Shown in pieces: positions 1-8,178 of a stretch of DNA of 41,567 nucleotides. Position 1 is the stretch's first letter; each line of letters begins with the position of its first letter. The stretch covers positions 1 through 41,567 of the forward strand of contig JAZNKF010000057.1 of the NCBI GenBank assembly GCA_045578425.1. The letters run 5' to 3'. The notes under the pieces were generated by a model. That model saw only the letters and a program-made list of their open reading frames with translations. It made no database searches and was not told where the DNA came from. A program made the translations under genes and the position numbers. Origin of the DNA: RGIG3009 sp045578425. GTDB lineage: Bacteria > Bacillota > Clostridia > Oscillospirales > Acutalibacteraceae.

Positions 1-12
1 GGGTGATGAATC

Positions 13-840
13 ATGACTCCATTAATACACAGTAAAACACTCACACCACACATGGTAAGCGGCGTGGGATATTATACTTTCCCTGCGTTTGACGCGTATC
101 CTTTTGTACGTCACGGGTTTTCCACACGCCTCGGCGGGGTAAGCGAAGGTATTTACGAAAGCATGAATTTGAGTTTTACGCGCGGCGACAAGGAAGAACA
201 CGTGCGCGAAAATTTTGAACGGTTTTGCACCGCAGTGGGGGTGGACAGCCGCCGCGCGGTGGTTTCGGCGCAGGAACACCATACGGTGATTTACAATGCC
301 ACCGCAAAAGATTGTGGGCGAGGTGTGTACCGTGAGCGAGGATACCGCGACATTGACGGATTACTCACCGACGAGCCGAATGTGGTGCTGTTTACGCAAT
401 ATGCCGATTGCGTTCCGCTTTTCTTTTTGGACCCTGTTCGCCGTGTGGTGGGTACAGCCCATGCCGGTTGGCGGGGGACGGTAGCGCAAATCGGCGCTGT
501 GACGGTAGAACGTATGTGCCGTGACTATGGTTGCTGTCGAGAAAATATTTTGGCGGCTATCGGTCCGTCTATCGGGCCGTGTTGTTTTGAAGTGGACGAG
601 CCGGTGTACCGTGAGTTTTCGGCGCTTTCTGCTTCATGTTTTGTGAAACAAACAAAAGAAAAATATTGGATTGATTTGTGGCAAACCAATCGGAATATTT
701 TGCGCGACGCGGGTATTGCCGAAGAGCATATTACCATGACCGATTTGTGTACCAAATGTCACCCCGAAGTGTTTTGGTCACACCGTGTAACGGGTGGTGA
801 ACGTGGTAGTTTGGCAGGTTGTATTGCCTTGGTAGAATAA
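13..840 (+). CDS. pgeF: Peptidoglycan editing factor PgeF (YfiH/laccase-domain family)
   Basis: The 275-residue product matches the PgeF/YfiH family in length and motifs. Family members are cytoplasmic Cu/Zn-dependent purine nucleoside phosphorylase/polyphenol-oxidase-like proteins; in E. coli PgeF removes wrongly incorporated residues from peptidoglycan precursors. Visible metal and active-site motifs are QEHH (residues 87-90), ADCVPL with Cys133, and the hallmark HAGWRGT starting at His150. The ATG at 13 follows a GGGTGAT ribosome binding site. It is the first gene of a co-directional group with the membrane protein 18 bases downstream and an rRNA methyltransferase. Family assignment is firm; which of the described activities applies here cannot be told from sequence. 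Confidence 0.9.
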   Translation: MTPLIHSKTLTPHMVSGVGYYTFPAFDAYPFVRHGFSTRLGGVSEGIYESMNLSFTRGDKEEHVRENFERFCTAVGVDSRRAVVSAQEHHTVIYNATAKDCGRGVYRERGYRDIDGLLTDEPNVVLFTQYADCVPLFFLDPVRRVVGTAHAGWRGTVAQIGAVTVERMCRDYGCCRENILAAIGPSIGPCCFEVDEPVYREFSALSASCFVKQTKEKYWIDLWQTNRNILRDAGIAEEHITMTDLCTKCHPEVFWSHRVTGGERGSLAGCIALVE

Positions 841-858
841 CATAAAGGACGGAAAACT

Positions 859-1401
859 ATGCTTGTAAAATTTTGCAAAAAAGTGATATGGGTGTTGTTG
901 GCAATGACGGTACTGTTTCAGGGTATTGCCATATACGGTATTATGAACGGTAACGCAGCCGAACAATACGATTATCGCCCCTTGGCAGTAGCGACAGTGA
1001 TGATGGTGATAGCGGTGCTTTTGTTCAGAATTTTGCCGCGCGGAAAAATGGTACCTTTCGCGATTGCTGTTGTGATGGGTGTGTTTTTTATAGTGCTCGG
1101 TGTACAAATGATGGGCATTTTTAAAGCGTCGACTTCGGCCGGAGGCATCGATATCGGTATGACGTTTTGGAAGGTTTTGTATCGGCACATGTCACCGATT
1201 TTAATTCCGCTGTGTATGTTTCCTATCTTTTTGGAATATCGCGAACAGCGATTGTATGCACAAGCCGAGCAGGAAGAAATGCCGCCGGACAGTTATTTTG
1301 AGTTGTTGAGTGATGCGCAGGAGGAAACGACAAAGGATTTGCCGCGCCCAAAACGTTCGGTGCGCCGTCGTTTGGAAAAAGCGGAGGAAAACCGTGAGTG
1401 A
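859..1401 (+). CDS. Hypothetical four-helix membrane protein
   Basis: A 180-residue protein that I do not recognise. It shows about four hydrophobic segments (roughly residues 8-30, 42-60, 65-90 and 110-130), followed by a charged cytoplasmic-looking tail of about 50 residues rich in Glu and Arg (ending KRSVRRRLEKAEENRE). The ATG has an AAAGGAC ribosome binding site. The gene overlaps the start of the downstream methyltransferase by 8 bases, so the two are probably translationally coupled. No catalytic motif is seen. Confidence 0.75.
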   Translation: MLVKFCKKVIWVLLAMTVLFQGIAIYGIMNGNAAEQYDYRPLAVATVMMVIAVLLFRILPRGKMVPFAIAVVMGVFFIVLGVQMMGIFKASTSAGGIDIGMTFWKVLYRHMSPILIPLCMFPIFLEYREQRLYAQAEQEEMPPDSYFELLSDAQEETTKDLPRPKRSVRRRLEKAEENRE

Positions 1402-2803
1402 ACGTGTATTACCCGCGGCTTTCACGGCGCGCATGCGCCGTTTGCTTCGGGATGACTATGCCCGCTTAGAAGAATGGTTTGAAAAACCTGTTTTGCAACG
1501 AGGGTTACGTGTTAACACGTTAAAATGCACGGCAGAAAAACTTGAACAATGCTTGCCGTTTACATTACAAGCCACGCCGTTTTCAAAAGACGGGTGTGTG
1601 ACTACGGCTTCGTTTCGTGCAGGGAGTGAGCCGTTGCACCATGCGGGGGCGTATTACATGCAAGAGCCGTCGGCCATGTCGGCGGTGACGGTGCTTTCTC
1701 CGAAAAAAGGGGAACGGGTATTGGATTTGTGCGCCGCTCCCGGCGGAAAATCCACACAAATTGCGGCGGCGCTTGATGGCAGCGGTTTGTTGTGGGCAAA
1801 CGAATACGTACCTGCTCGCGCCAAAGTGTTAGCGCAAAACTTGGAACGATGCGGTGTTAAAAACGGTGTGGTCTCTTGTGGAGATACTGCCCGTGTTGCA
1901 CAAGCGTTACCCGAATGGTTTGATGCGGTGCTGGCAGATGTACCGTGTTCGGGCGAAGGAATGTTTCGCAAAGAGGAAGCAGCTGTTACCGAATGGAGCG
2001 AGGAAGCTGTTTCCCATTGTGCCGAACGCAGTGCGGAAATTTTGGATAATGCCGCCACTTGTGTGCGGCAAGGGGGACGGCTGGTACTTTCCACTTGTAC
2101 GTTTGCACCGGAAGAAAATGAAATAACCGTGATTCGGTTTTTGCAGCGGCATCCTGATTTTTGGTTGGAAGAAACCGACGTTTTGTTTGGACAAGCCGCT
2201 TTTGACTATGCAACGATTGAACCGTTCATTCCCACCTCATTGCAAGATTTTGCAAAAACGGTGGACACCAGAAAATGTCGTCGTATTTTCCCTTGGCATG
2301 GTGGAGAAGGGCATTTTATTGCTAAATTCCGCCGTCAGGGAGAAAGTGATATAAACGCGGGGTCGATAAAACAGGATAAAAATGAAGCAATAGACCTTGC
2401 TCGGAAGTTATATGAAGAATGTTTTACCACTCCACCCGATGGTGTTTTTTCGGTGTTTGGGGATACGGTACGGTTGTTACCAAAAGAGTTTCCTGCTGTT
2501 TCGGGGGTGACGGTGTTGTCAGCCGGTGTCGCAGTGGCGAAAGTGTGTAAAGGTCGTCTGTTGCGCGCCGAGCCATGTCATGCCGTGTTCCAAGCGGCAA
2601 AGGCGGAAGACTGCCGTCGGTTACTGGATTTTGACCGTAACGACCCACAACTTTTGGCGTTTTTGCGTGGCGAAGAAATAGCCGTAAACGCGCCGAATGG
2701 GTATACGGCTGTGGCGGTATGTGGTGTGGTGACGGGTTTTGGCAAAGTTTCGAACGGGAAACTGAAAAATCATTATCCAAAAGGTTTGCGATTACTGCGG
2801 TAA
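1394..2803 (+). CDS. rRNA cytosine-C5 methyltransferase, RsmF/NOL1/Sun family
   Basis: The 469-residue protein is a SAM-dependent RNA m5C methyltransferase of the NOL1/NOP2/Sun group, close to RsmF. Visible motifs are the SAM-binding DLCAAPGGKSTQIA, the catalytic PCSGEGMFRK with its Cys, and STCTF containing the second conserved Cys. The C-terminal 150 residues fit the extra RNA-binding region of RsmF-type enzymes. The GTG at 1394 is preferred over an in-frame ATG at 1310 because GGAGGAAA lies directly before it and the upstream gene would otherwise overlap by 92 bases. Exact target cytosine is unknown. Confidence 0.9.
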   Translation: MSERVLPAAFTARMRRLLRDDYARLEEWFEKPVLQRGLRVNTLKCTAEKLEQCLPFTLQATPFSKDGCVTTASFRAGSEPLHHAGAYYMQEPSAMSAVTVLSPKKGERVLDLCAAPGGKSTQIAAALDGSGLLWANEYVPARAKVLAQNLERCGVKNGVVSCGDTARVAQALPEWFDAVLADVPCSGEGMFRKEEAAVTEWSEEAVSHCAERSAEILDNAATCVRQGGRLVLSTCTFAPEENEITVIRFLQRHPDFWLEETDVLFGQAAFDYATIEPFIPTSLQDFAKTVDTRKCRRIFPWHGGEGHFIAKFRRQGESDINAGSIKQDKNEAIDLARKLYEECFTTPPDGVFSVFGDTVRLLPKEFPAVSGVTVLSAGVAVAKVCKGRLLRAEPCHAVFQAAKAEDCRRLLDFDRNDPQLLAFLRGEEIAVNAPNGYTAVAVCGVVTGFGKVSNGKLKNHYPKGLRLLR

Positions 2804-2806
2804 GAC

Positions 2807-2835
2807 TTGAAAATTTTGGATAGGTTTGATATACT
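2807..2835 (+). promoter_or_regulatory. Sigma-A type promoter of rhaB
   Basis: TTGAAA at 2807-2812 and TATACT at 2830-2835 are separated by 17 bases, and the rhamnulokinase start lies 33 bases downstream. It begins just after the methyltransferase stop, so rhaB is its own transcription unit. Confidence 0.65.
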
Positions 2836-2867
2836 TAACGGGAATACGTAAGCAAAGGAGAATGACT

Positions 2868-4265
2868 ATGTCTACTACCTATTATTTAGCCGTAGATATC
2901 GGCGCATCGAGCGGCCGCCATATCTTGGCGCACACCGAAAACGGAAAAATCGTGTTGGAAGAAATGCACCGTTTCGAAAACGGACTTATCAACCGTAACG
3001 GGCATTTGTGCTGGGATACCGAGCGTTTGTTTGCCGGTATTGTAGAAGGCATGAAAAAATGCAAAGCCGCAGGCAAAATTCCTGTTTCCATGGGTATTGA
3101 TACCTGGGGTGTGGATTTTGTGTTGTTGGACAAACAAGGCGCTGTTATCGGTGATGCTGTTGCCTATCGTGACAGCCGTACCGAGGGTATGGATGCGGTA
3201 GTTTCACAGTATATTTCCGAAGAAGAATTGTACGGCAGAACCGGTATTCAAAAACAACCGTATAACACCATTTATCAATTAATGAGCATCAAACAAACCA
3301 ACCCCGAAGTGTTTGATAAAGCTGAGCGTTTTTTGATGACTCCCGAATATTATCATTATTTGCTCACCGGTAAAGCCGTGAACGAATACACCTTAGCAAC
3401 CACGACGAATTTGGTAAATGCCGAGGCAAAACAATGGGACGGCGAATTGCTCGATGCGCTTGGTTTGCCCCGCCGTTTGTTTGGCGAACTCAAATGCCCC
3501 GGCGAAACCGTGGGTATGTTAAGCGAAGAAATGGAAAAAGAAGTCGGGTTTACCTGCAACGTGGTGTTGCCCGGCACGCACGATACCGCATCGGCGGTGG
3601 CGGCGGTTCCGGCAAATGACGATGATTTTGTGTATATCAGTTCCGGTACGTGGTCGTTGCTCGGTGTGGAACGCATGACACCCGATTGCAGTGCCGCCAG
3701 TCAAAAACTCAACTTCACCAACGAGGGCGGTGTGAACTACCGTTTCCGTTATCTCAAAAACATTATGGGCTTGTGGATGTTGCAATCCATCAAGCGGGAA
3801 CTGAATAATCAATATGGTTTTGCTGAAATCAGCAACATGGCGCGCGAGGCAGATATTGCTTCGGTTGTCGATGTGGACGATATGCGTTTCTTGGCTCCTG
3901 ACAGCATGATGGAAACCATCAAAGCCGTATGTGCCGAAACCAACCAAGCCGTTCCGCAAACCGTAGGCGAAATTGCCAAAGTGGTATATTTGAGTTTGTC
4001 GGAGTGTTACGGCAAAGCCGTGCGCGAAATGGAAAAAGTAACAGGTCGCACCTATTCCCGTTTGCACATTGTCGGCGGCGGTTGTCAGGATAATTATTTG
4101 AACGAACTGACCGCCAAAACCACCGGCAAAGCCGTGTATGCCGGCCCGATTGAGGCAACGGCGCTCGGCAACTTGATGGTGCAAATGTTAGCAGCAGGCG
4201 ATTTTGCTTCGCTCGAAGAAGGTCGCACCGCCATTGCTCGTTCGTTTGATATTAAGCCCGTGTAA
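2868..4265 (+). CDS. rhaB: Rhamnulokinase (FGGY carbohydrate kinase)
   Basis: A 466-residue FGGY-family kinase that should phosphorylate L-rhamnulose to L-rhamnulose-1-phosphate with ATP. It carries the rhamnulokinase-type N-terminal phosphate motif DIGASSGRHILAH, TWGVDFVLLD, the hinge GTHDTASAVAAVP, SSGTWSLLG, and the C-terminal adenine-binding region GGGCQDNYLN. ATG 2868 is chosen because AAAGGAG at 2854-2860 is 7 bases away; ATG 2862 would be too close. No rhamnose isomerase or rhamnulose-1-phosphate aldolase is adjacent, but a class II aldolase heads the BMC operon at 32004-32807, which could take this product. The kinase could also accept related L-ketoses such as L-fuculose. Confidence 0.88.
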   Translation: MSTTYYLAVDIGASSGRHILAHTENGKIVLEEMHRFENGLINRNGHLCWDTERLFAGIVEGMKKCKAAGKIPVSMGIDTWGVDFVLLDKQGAVIGDAVAYRDSRTEGMDAVVSQYISEEELYGRTGIQKQPYNTIYQLMSIKQTNPEVFDKAERFLMTPEYYHYLLTGKAVNEYTLATTTNLVNAEAKQWDGELLDALGLPRRLFGELKCPGETVGMLSEEMEKEVGFTCNVVLPGTHDTASAVAAVPANDDDFVYISSGTWSLLGVERMTPDCSAASQKLNFTNEGGVNYRFRYLKNIMGLWMLQSIKRELNNQYGFAEISNMAREADIASVVDVDDMRFLAPDSMMETIKAVCAETNQAVPQTVGEIAKVVYLSLSECYGKAVREMEKVTGRTYSRLHIVGGGCQDNYLNELTAKTTGKAVYAGPIEATALGNLMVQMLAAGDFASLEEGRTAIARSFDIKPV

Positions 4266-4274
4266 TGAAATGTT

Positions 4275-4314
4275 AAAAAGCCTACCGAATGAATTTTCAT
4301 TCGGTAGGCTTTTT
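4275..4314. terminator. Bidirectional rho-independent terminator, rhaB/argS
   Basis: AAAAAGCCTACCGAATGAA pairs with TTCATTCGGTAGGCTTTTT around a short loop; A and T tracts on both sides let it serve both convergent transcripts. Confidence 0.93.
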
Positions 4315-4323
4315 GCTTTTTGG

Positions 4324-6063
4324 TTACATACTTTCGGGTGCGTCGATTTTGAGCAAAGTCAACACGTTTTTGAGGACCAAGCGCGTAGCGTGGCACAGAG
4401 AAAGGCGCGCTTGCTGTAACGGCCCATCCACACCACGCACACGACAAGCGTTGTAGAACTTGTGGAACAGGGTGGCAAGTTCCACCGCATACCGCGTCAT
4501 ACCGGCAGGGTCGTACGCTTTGGCGCACGCCACAATTTCGGCAGAGTAGGCGGACAAATGACGAATCAGTTCCGTTTCTTCGGGGGCTGTGAGCAAGCAC
4601 AACGTATCTCTGTCGGCATCTTTGAGTGTGACACCGTCTTCCGCCAAGGTGCGGAAGATGGAGCAGATACGTGCGTGGGCATATTGCACGTAGTAAACAG
4701 GGTTGGAGGAGGATTGTTCGATAGCGAGCCCCAAATCAAAATCCATTTGTGTAGAAGCTTCCCGCAAGTTAAAGAAGAAGCGGGCGGCATCTACCGGTAC
4801 TTCGTCTAACAAATCGGCCAGTTGAATGGCTTTGCCGGAACGTTTGGACATGCGCACCACTTCGCCGTCGCGCATAAGACGTACCAGTTGCATGAGCACG
4901 ACTTGCAAGTTATTGCCGTCGAGACCAATGGCATCCAACGCGCCTTTCATACGTGCCACGTGACCGTGGTGGTCAGCGCCCCAAACGTCAATACAAGTAT
5001 CGAAACCGCGGGCAAATTTGTTGCGGTGGTAGGCGATGTCTGCGGCAAAATAGGTTGGGTTGCCGTTGGCACGAACCAACACTTCGTCTTTGATGCCTTC
5101 TTCCACACCGTCGCGATTGGTATGTTTTTTGCCTTGGTATTTTTCACCGTGTTCGCCGGCTTTGTACCACAAAGCACCATCTTTTTCATAGGTTAAACCG
5201 CGGTCGGTTAACAGTTTTATTACCTCTGCCAATTCACCGTTTTGGTGCAAGGTGGATTCCGTAAACCAACGGTCGTAAACAATGCGGTATTTTGCCATGT
5301 CTTTTTGCATTTTATCAATATTCAGCGGCAAGGCGTAAGCAATTAATGCCTCGCGGCGTTCTTTTTCATCGCACTCGACATAGCGGTCACCGTGCAGTTC
5401 GGCAAAAGCGGCGGCATGAGCGCGGATATCGTCACCGTGGTAGGCATCTTCCGGCATTTGGACAGCCTCTTCACCACGGAACAGTTGCAAATACCGTACT
5501 TCTAACGACAGACCGAATTTTTCGATTTGGTTACCGGCGTCGTTGATGTAAAATTCGCGCCAAACCTCATATCCTGCGGCTTCCAACACGGCTGCTAAAC
5601 AGTCACCCAAAGCACCGCCGCGCGCGTTGCCCATGTGCATGGGACCGGTGGGGTTAGCGGAAACAAATTCTACCATTACTTTTTTGCCTTTGCCGTAGTC
5701 ACTGCGGCCGTAGTTTTCTTTTTGCGAAAGAATTTGAGCCACTGCATCGGCATAAAAAGCAGGGGAGAGAAAAACGTTTAAAAAGCCGGGGCCGGCAACT
5801 TCGGTGCGGTCGAAATACGTGTTTTCCAGCGCCAAATATTTGACAATGCTTTCGGCAATTTGGCGGGGCGCTTTGTGAAAAGCACGCGCCGATACCATGG
5901 CAACGTTGGCGGCAAAATCACCGTTTTTGCGGTCTGCCGGTACTTCAATGGTGAAATCCGGTAACGGCTCGTTCGGCAATTCGTTTGCTGCTATGGCACT
6001 TTTGACAGCGGCGCGAATCGCGCTGTCCAGTTGTTGTTGGGTCTGTTCTGCGATTGTTAACAT
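4324..6063 (-). CDS. argS: Arginyl-tRNA synthetase
   Basis: A 579-residue class I aminoacyl-tRNA synthetase charging tRNA-Arg. It has the N-terminal ArgRS additional domain, the HIGH-type signature in SANPTGPMHMGNARGG, a KMSKS-type VRMSKRSGKAI, and a C-terminal DALR anticodon-binding region. Length is normal. Its ATG overlaps the end of the upstream DUF1934 gene by 7 bases, so it is the last gene of a murI-DUF1934-argS operon and is probably coupled to it. No T-box sequence is seen directly before argS. Confidence 0.96.
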   Translation of the reverse strand: MLTIAEQTQQQLDSAIRAAVKSAIAANELPNEPLPDFTIEVPADRKNGDFAANVAMVSARAFHKAPRQIAESIVKYLALENTYFDRTEVAGPGFLNVFLSPAFYADAVAQILSQKENYGRSDYGKGKKVMVEFVSANPTGPMHMGNARGGALGDCLAAVLEAAGYEVWREFYINDAGNQIEKFGLSLEVRYLQLFRGEEAVQMPEDAYHGDDIRAHAAAFAELHGDRYVECDEKERREALIAYALPLNIDKMQKDMAKYRIVYDRWFTESTLHQNGELAEVIKLLTDRGLTYEKDGALWYKAGEHGEKYQGKKHTNRDGVEEGIKDEVLVRANGNPTYFAADIAYHRNKFARGFDTCIDVWGADHHGHVARMKGALDAIGLDGNNLQVVLMQLVRLMRDGEVVRMSKRSGKAIQLADLLDEVPVDAARFFFNLREASTQMDFDLGLAIEQSSSNPVYYVQYAHARICSIFRTLAEDGVTLKDADRDTLCLLTAPEETELIRHLSAYSAEIVACAKAYDPAGMTRYAVELATLFHKFYNACRVRGVDGPLQQARLSLCHATRLVLKNVLTLLKIDAPESM

Positions 6064-6461
6064 GTTGGCACTTCCTCAACCAAAATTTCTATTTCGTTAT
6101 TTATTGTTTCGTTACCCATCACCATAGTGTAGACGGTGCGTATGGTGCCGCCAACGGCGGACAAATCCGCAGATAATTGATGGGCATCAACGGGAAACGT
6201 CATTTCGCCATACGGTGTTGTGCAGCGGCAAAGATGTTGTTTTTTTTCCTCTAACAGTAAGTGGGTTGTGATTTCACCTTGTCTTGTAAATAAAACGCGA
6301 TTATCAGCAACCGATATCGTGACAGTGGCACCATCGGGTTCAGTATAACACAATTTAAAACCGTTTTTGGTGGGGTTTAGAGTTCCTTTAGCATCAATGG
6401 TGGTTAGGTTTGTTTCACCATCGGCGGTTTGCCGATTGCAAAAGTGGACGGTTACCTTCAT
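6057..6461 (-). CDS. DUF1934 family beta-barrel protein (YwiB-like)
   Basis: A 134-residue protein resembling the DUF1934/YwiB family, small cytoplasmic lipocalin-like beta-barrels of unknown role that are commonly found next to argS in Firmicutes. The sequence alternates strands and has the family-type features DGETNLTTIDAKGTL near the N-terminus and an EIEILVEE ending. The start overlaps the murI stop by 4 bases (ATGA), and its own end overlaps argS by 7 bases, so all three genes are coupled. The family call rests on pattern and context. Confidence 0.75.
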   Translation of the reverse strand: MKVTVHFCNRQTADGETNLTTIDAKGTLNPTKNGFKLCYTEPDGATVTISVADNRVLFTRQGEITTHLLLEEKKQHLCRCTTPYGEMTFPVDAHQLSADLSAVGGTIRTVYTMVMGNETINNEIEILVEEVPTC

Positions 6462-7273
6462 TGCAAATCCTCCACACGGATTTGCTTGACGTTATCGCCC
6501 ACCGGTCTGCCCAAAAACATTTCTGCCACGTTGACAAAGTTGTGCGGACGGTCGCTGACAAAAAATTCGCATTCGCCGTTTTGTGTTTGCGAGGACAAGG
6601 TGTTGGTTTGTTGCAACAACGTTTTGCAATATGAAGCGCATGCTTCGCCCGAATTGATTAGTGTGACATTGTCACCCATGATACGAGAAATGATGGGGGA
6701 AAGCAATGGGAAATGGGTGCAACCCAAAATGATGGTATCAACCTGTTGCTCTATCAGCGGTTGCAAATATTGTCGTAGTACCGCTTCGGTGGCAAGGTTG
6801 TCAGGCTCAATCCATCCGCTTTCCACAAGCGACACCAAAACAGGACATGCCGTGGCAAAGACTTGAATGTCACTTCGCCGTTGTTGCAACGCTTTTTCGA
6901 ACGAGCGAGATTGTACTGTTACGGCAGTGCCAAGAACGCCGATTTTGCCGTTTTTGGTGGCGGACAACGCCGCGTCTGCGGTGGGCTCTACTACCCCCCA
7001 GGCGGGAACATCCAGCGAAGACAGCAAATCGCCGGCTACCGAGCTGACGGTGCCGCAAGCGGCAATAATACATTTGACACCGTGGTTTAACAAAAACCGT
7101 GAGTTTTGTAAGGTGAAGTGACGAATAATCTCGGGACTGCGCGAGCCATACGGAACGCGACCGGTATCGCCAAAATAAATCAGATTTTCATGCGGCAAAC
7201 GTTCTAACAGTTCGCGAACAACGGTGAGCCCTCCCAAGCCGGAGTCAAATACACCAATGGGACGATTATCCAT
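6458..7273 (-). CDS. murI: Glutamate racemase
   Basis: A 271-residue cofactor-independent racemase that makes D-glutamate for peptidoglycan. Signature regions are IGVFDSGLGGLTVVREL at the N-terminus, IIAACGTVSSVAG with the first catalytic Cys, and LGCTHFPLL with the second. The first motif reads ACGTVS rather than the usual ACNTAS; I believe this variant occurs in other clostridial MurI proteins and I do not read it as inactivating. The ATG at 7273 is preferred over an in-frame GTG at 7285 since GGTGG sits upstream at suitable distance. It heads a three-gene operon with a leader of about 220 bases that contains repeat copy C. Confidence 0.93.
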   Translation of the reverse strand: MDNRPIGVFDSGLGGLTVVRELLERLPHENLIYFGDTGRVPYGSRSPEIIRHFTLQNSRFLLNHGVKCIIAACGTVSSVAGDLLSSLDVPAWGVVEPTADAALSATKNGKIGVLGTAVTVQSRSFEKALQQRRSDIQVFATACPVLVSLVESGWIEPDNLATEAVLRQYLQPLIEQQVDTIILGCTHFPLLSPIISRIMGDNVTLINSGEACASYCKTLLQQTNTLSSQTQNGECEFFVSDRPHNFVNVAEMFLGRPVGDNVKQIRVEDLQ

Positions 7274-7285
7274 AACTTCCACCAC

Positions 7286-7497
7286 CTAAGGTGACGCGAT
7301 TAATCCGAGCCTTGTTCTAAGAAGGCGGATTTTCGCTCACCCGTCGTTAAAATACTCGCCAATACGGAAGTATTGACTGCGTTTTTGCCTTGCTTGACCG
7401 AGAAATCCGCTCTTCTTAAAATCTTCGACCTGAAAGCGAGAAGATTTCGAGGGGTTTGTGTTTAAGTTGGGCGAAGCAAGGCTCTTCGCCTTTATAC
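7286..7497 (-). ncRNA. Long structured 5' leader of murI (candidate)
   Basis: From the likely transcription start near 7497 to the murI start the minus-strand RNA is about 220 bases with no gene. Several inverted repeats nest in it: GCCTTGCTT (about 7387-7395) with AAGCAAGGC (about 7474-7482), AATCTTC with GAAGATT around 7430-7446, and AAGAAGGCGGATTT (7319-7332) with AAATCCGCTCTTCTT (7403-7417). It also contains a diverged copy of the dispersed element seen at 13725 and 24103. No T-box consensus and no terminator before murI were found, so regulation by attenuation is unproven. Confidence 0.45.
7297..7372 (-). repeat. Dispersed leader element, copy C (diverged)
   Basis: Read on the minus strand it shares the cores GAGTATTTTAAC and GAAATCCGCCT (here GAAAATCCGCCT) and a following CTCGGAT with copies A (13725-13805) and B (24103-24183). 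The remaining bases differ. Confidence 0.6.
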
Positions 7498-7503
7498 TAT
7501 GCT

Positions 7504-7532
7504 ATCATATCACAGTTTATTTCGAAATACAA
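7504..7532 (-). promoter_or_regulatory. Sigma-A type promoter of murI-argS operon
   Basis: On the minus strand TTGTAT (7532-7527) and TATGAT (7509-7504) are 17 bases apart. This puts the start of transcription some 220 bases before murI. Confidence 0.6.
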
Positions 7533-7548
7533 CCAAAATAGCAAATAT

Positions 7549-7571
7549 CCCCAACCGGATAACGGTTGGGG
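7549..7571 (-). terminator. Hairpin after the CDP-alcohol transferase gene
   Basis: CCCCAACCG and CGGTTGGGG pair around a 5-base loop just after the stop of the minus-strand gene at 7580. The downstream T tract is poor, so this is a weak terminator or an mRNA end. Confidence 0.5.
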
Positions 7572-7579
7572 GGAGGGCA

Positions 7580-8149
7580 TTACCGCATATGAAATATCGT
7601 TTTTGTTTCAGCCGGGTACTGCTTGGCATAACAATGAATTACCAGTTCCTCTAACGAAGACAACGCGCATGCGGCACAAGCAATCCACGAAACGGTAGTA
7701 GGATTGGCAAATAACAGTGAGTATGGCACGCAAAACAACACAATTCCGGTTGCTTTGTTCGCATAAGTATGTAGCGAAGAAAAACGATGATACTTAACAG
7801 CGGCCAACAAATACATTACGATTCGCAATAGTATTAATGCAGATACGACGTACCATACGGCAGTCGGGACACGCGGCACCAAAAAGGGAATAACGTGGGT
7901 TAACATGGAAGCATAGAATAATAAGTCGGCAATGCTGTCCAACCGTGAACCCAAATCACTGGTGAGTTTAAAACGACGTGCGATAAAACCGTCAACCGCG
8001 TCGCTTACGCCGCACAAGGAATACAGAATATAAAAGACTGGTGAAAAAGACGGTAAAAACAACAAAGCGACAGAGCCGACAATCCGAAAACAGGTAATGC
8101 CATTCGGCAAATGAACAAGAGTGGAAGATACAGTTTTTTGTTGTTTCAT
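7580..8149 (-). CDS. CDP-alcohol phosphatidyltransferase family protein
   Basis: A 189-residue integral membrane enzyme of phospholipid synthesis. It holds the full CDP-alcohol phosphotransferase motif DG-x2-AR-x8-G-x3-D-x3-D in DAVDGFIARRFKLTSDLG and the residues that follow. About five or six hydrophobic helices surround it (for instance residues 18-45, 80-110, 128-150). It transfers a phosphatidyl group from CDP-diacylglycerol to an alcohol; PgsA-like or PssA-like specificity cannot be decided from the sequence. The ATG is preceded by AGGAGCC. It lies 29 bases downstream of the PTS IIC-like gene and may be co-transcribed with it. Confidence 0.85.
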   Translation of the reverse strand: MKQQKTVSSTLVHLPNGITCFRIVGSVALLFLPSFSPVFYILYSLCGVSDAVDGFIARRFKLTSDLGSRLDSIADLLFYASMLTHVIPFLVPRVPTAVWYVVSALILLRIVMYLLAAVKYHRFSSLHTYANKATGIVLFCVPYSLLFANPTTVSWIACAACALSSLEELVIHCYAKQYPAETKTIFHMR

Positions 8150-8178
8150 TTTGCGGCTCCTTTCGTGTTGTATTCTTA

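Noticed and set aside
3519..4184. Long minus-strand open frame (221 residues) inside rhaB
   Set aside because: Antisense shadow of a well-supported kinase gene, with no ribosome binding site or family motif.
7286..7497. T-box riboswitch before murI-argS
   Set aside because: No TGGNACCGCG-type T-box bulge and no terminator hairpin in front of the first gene.
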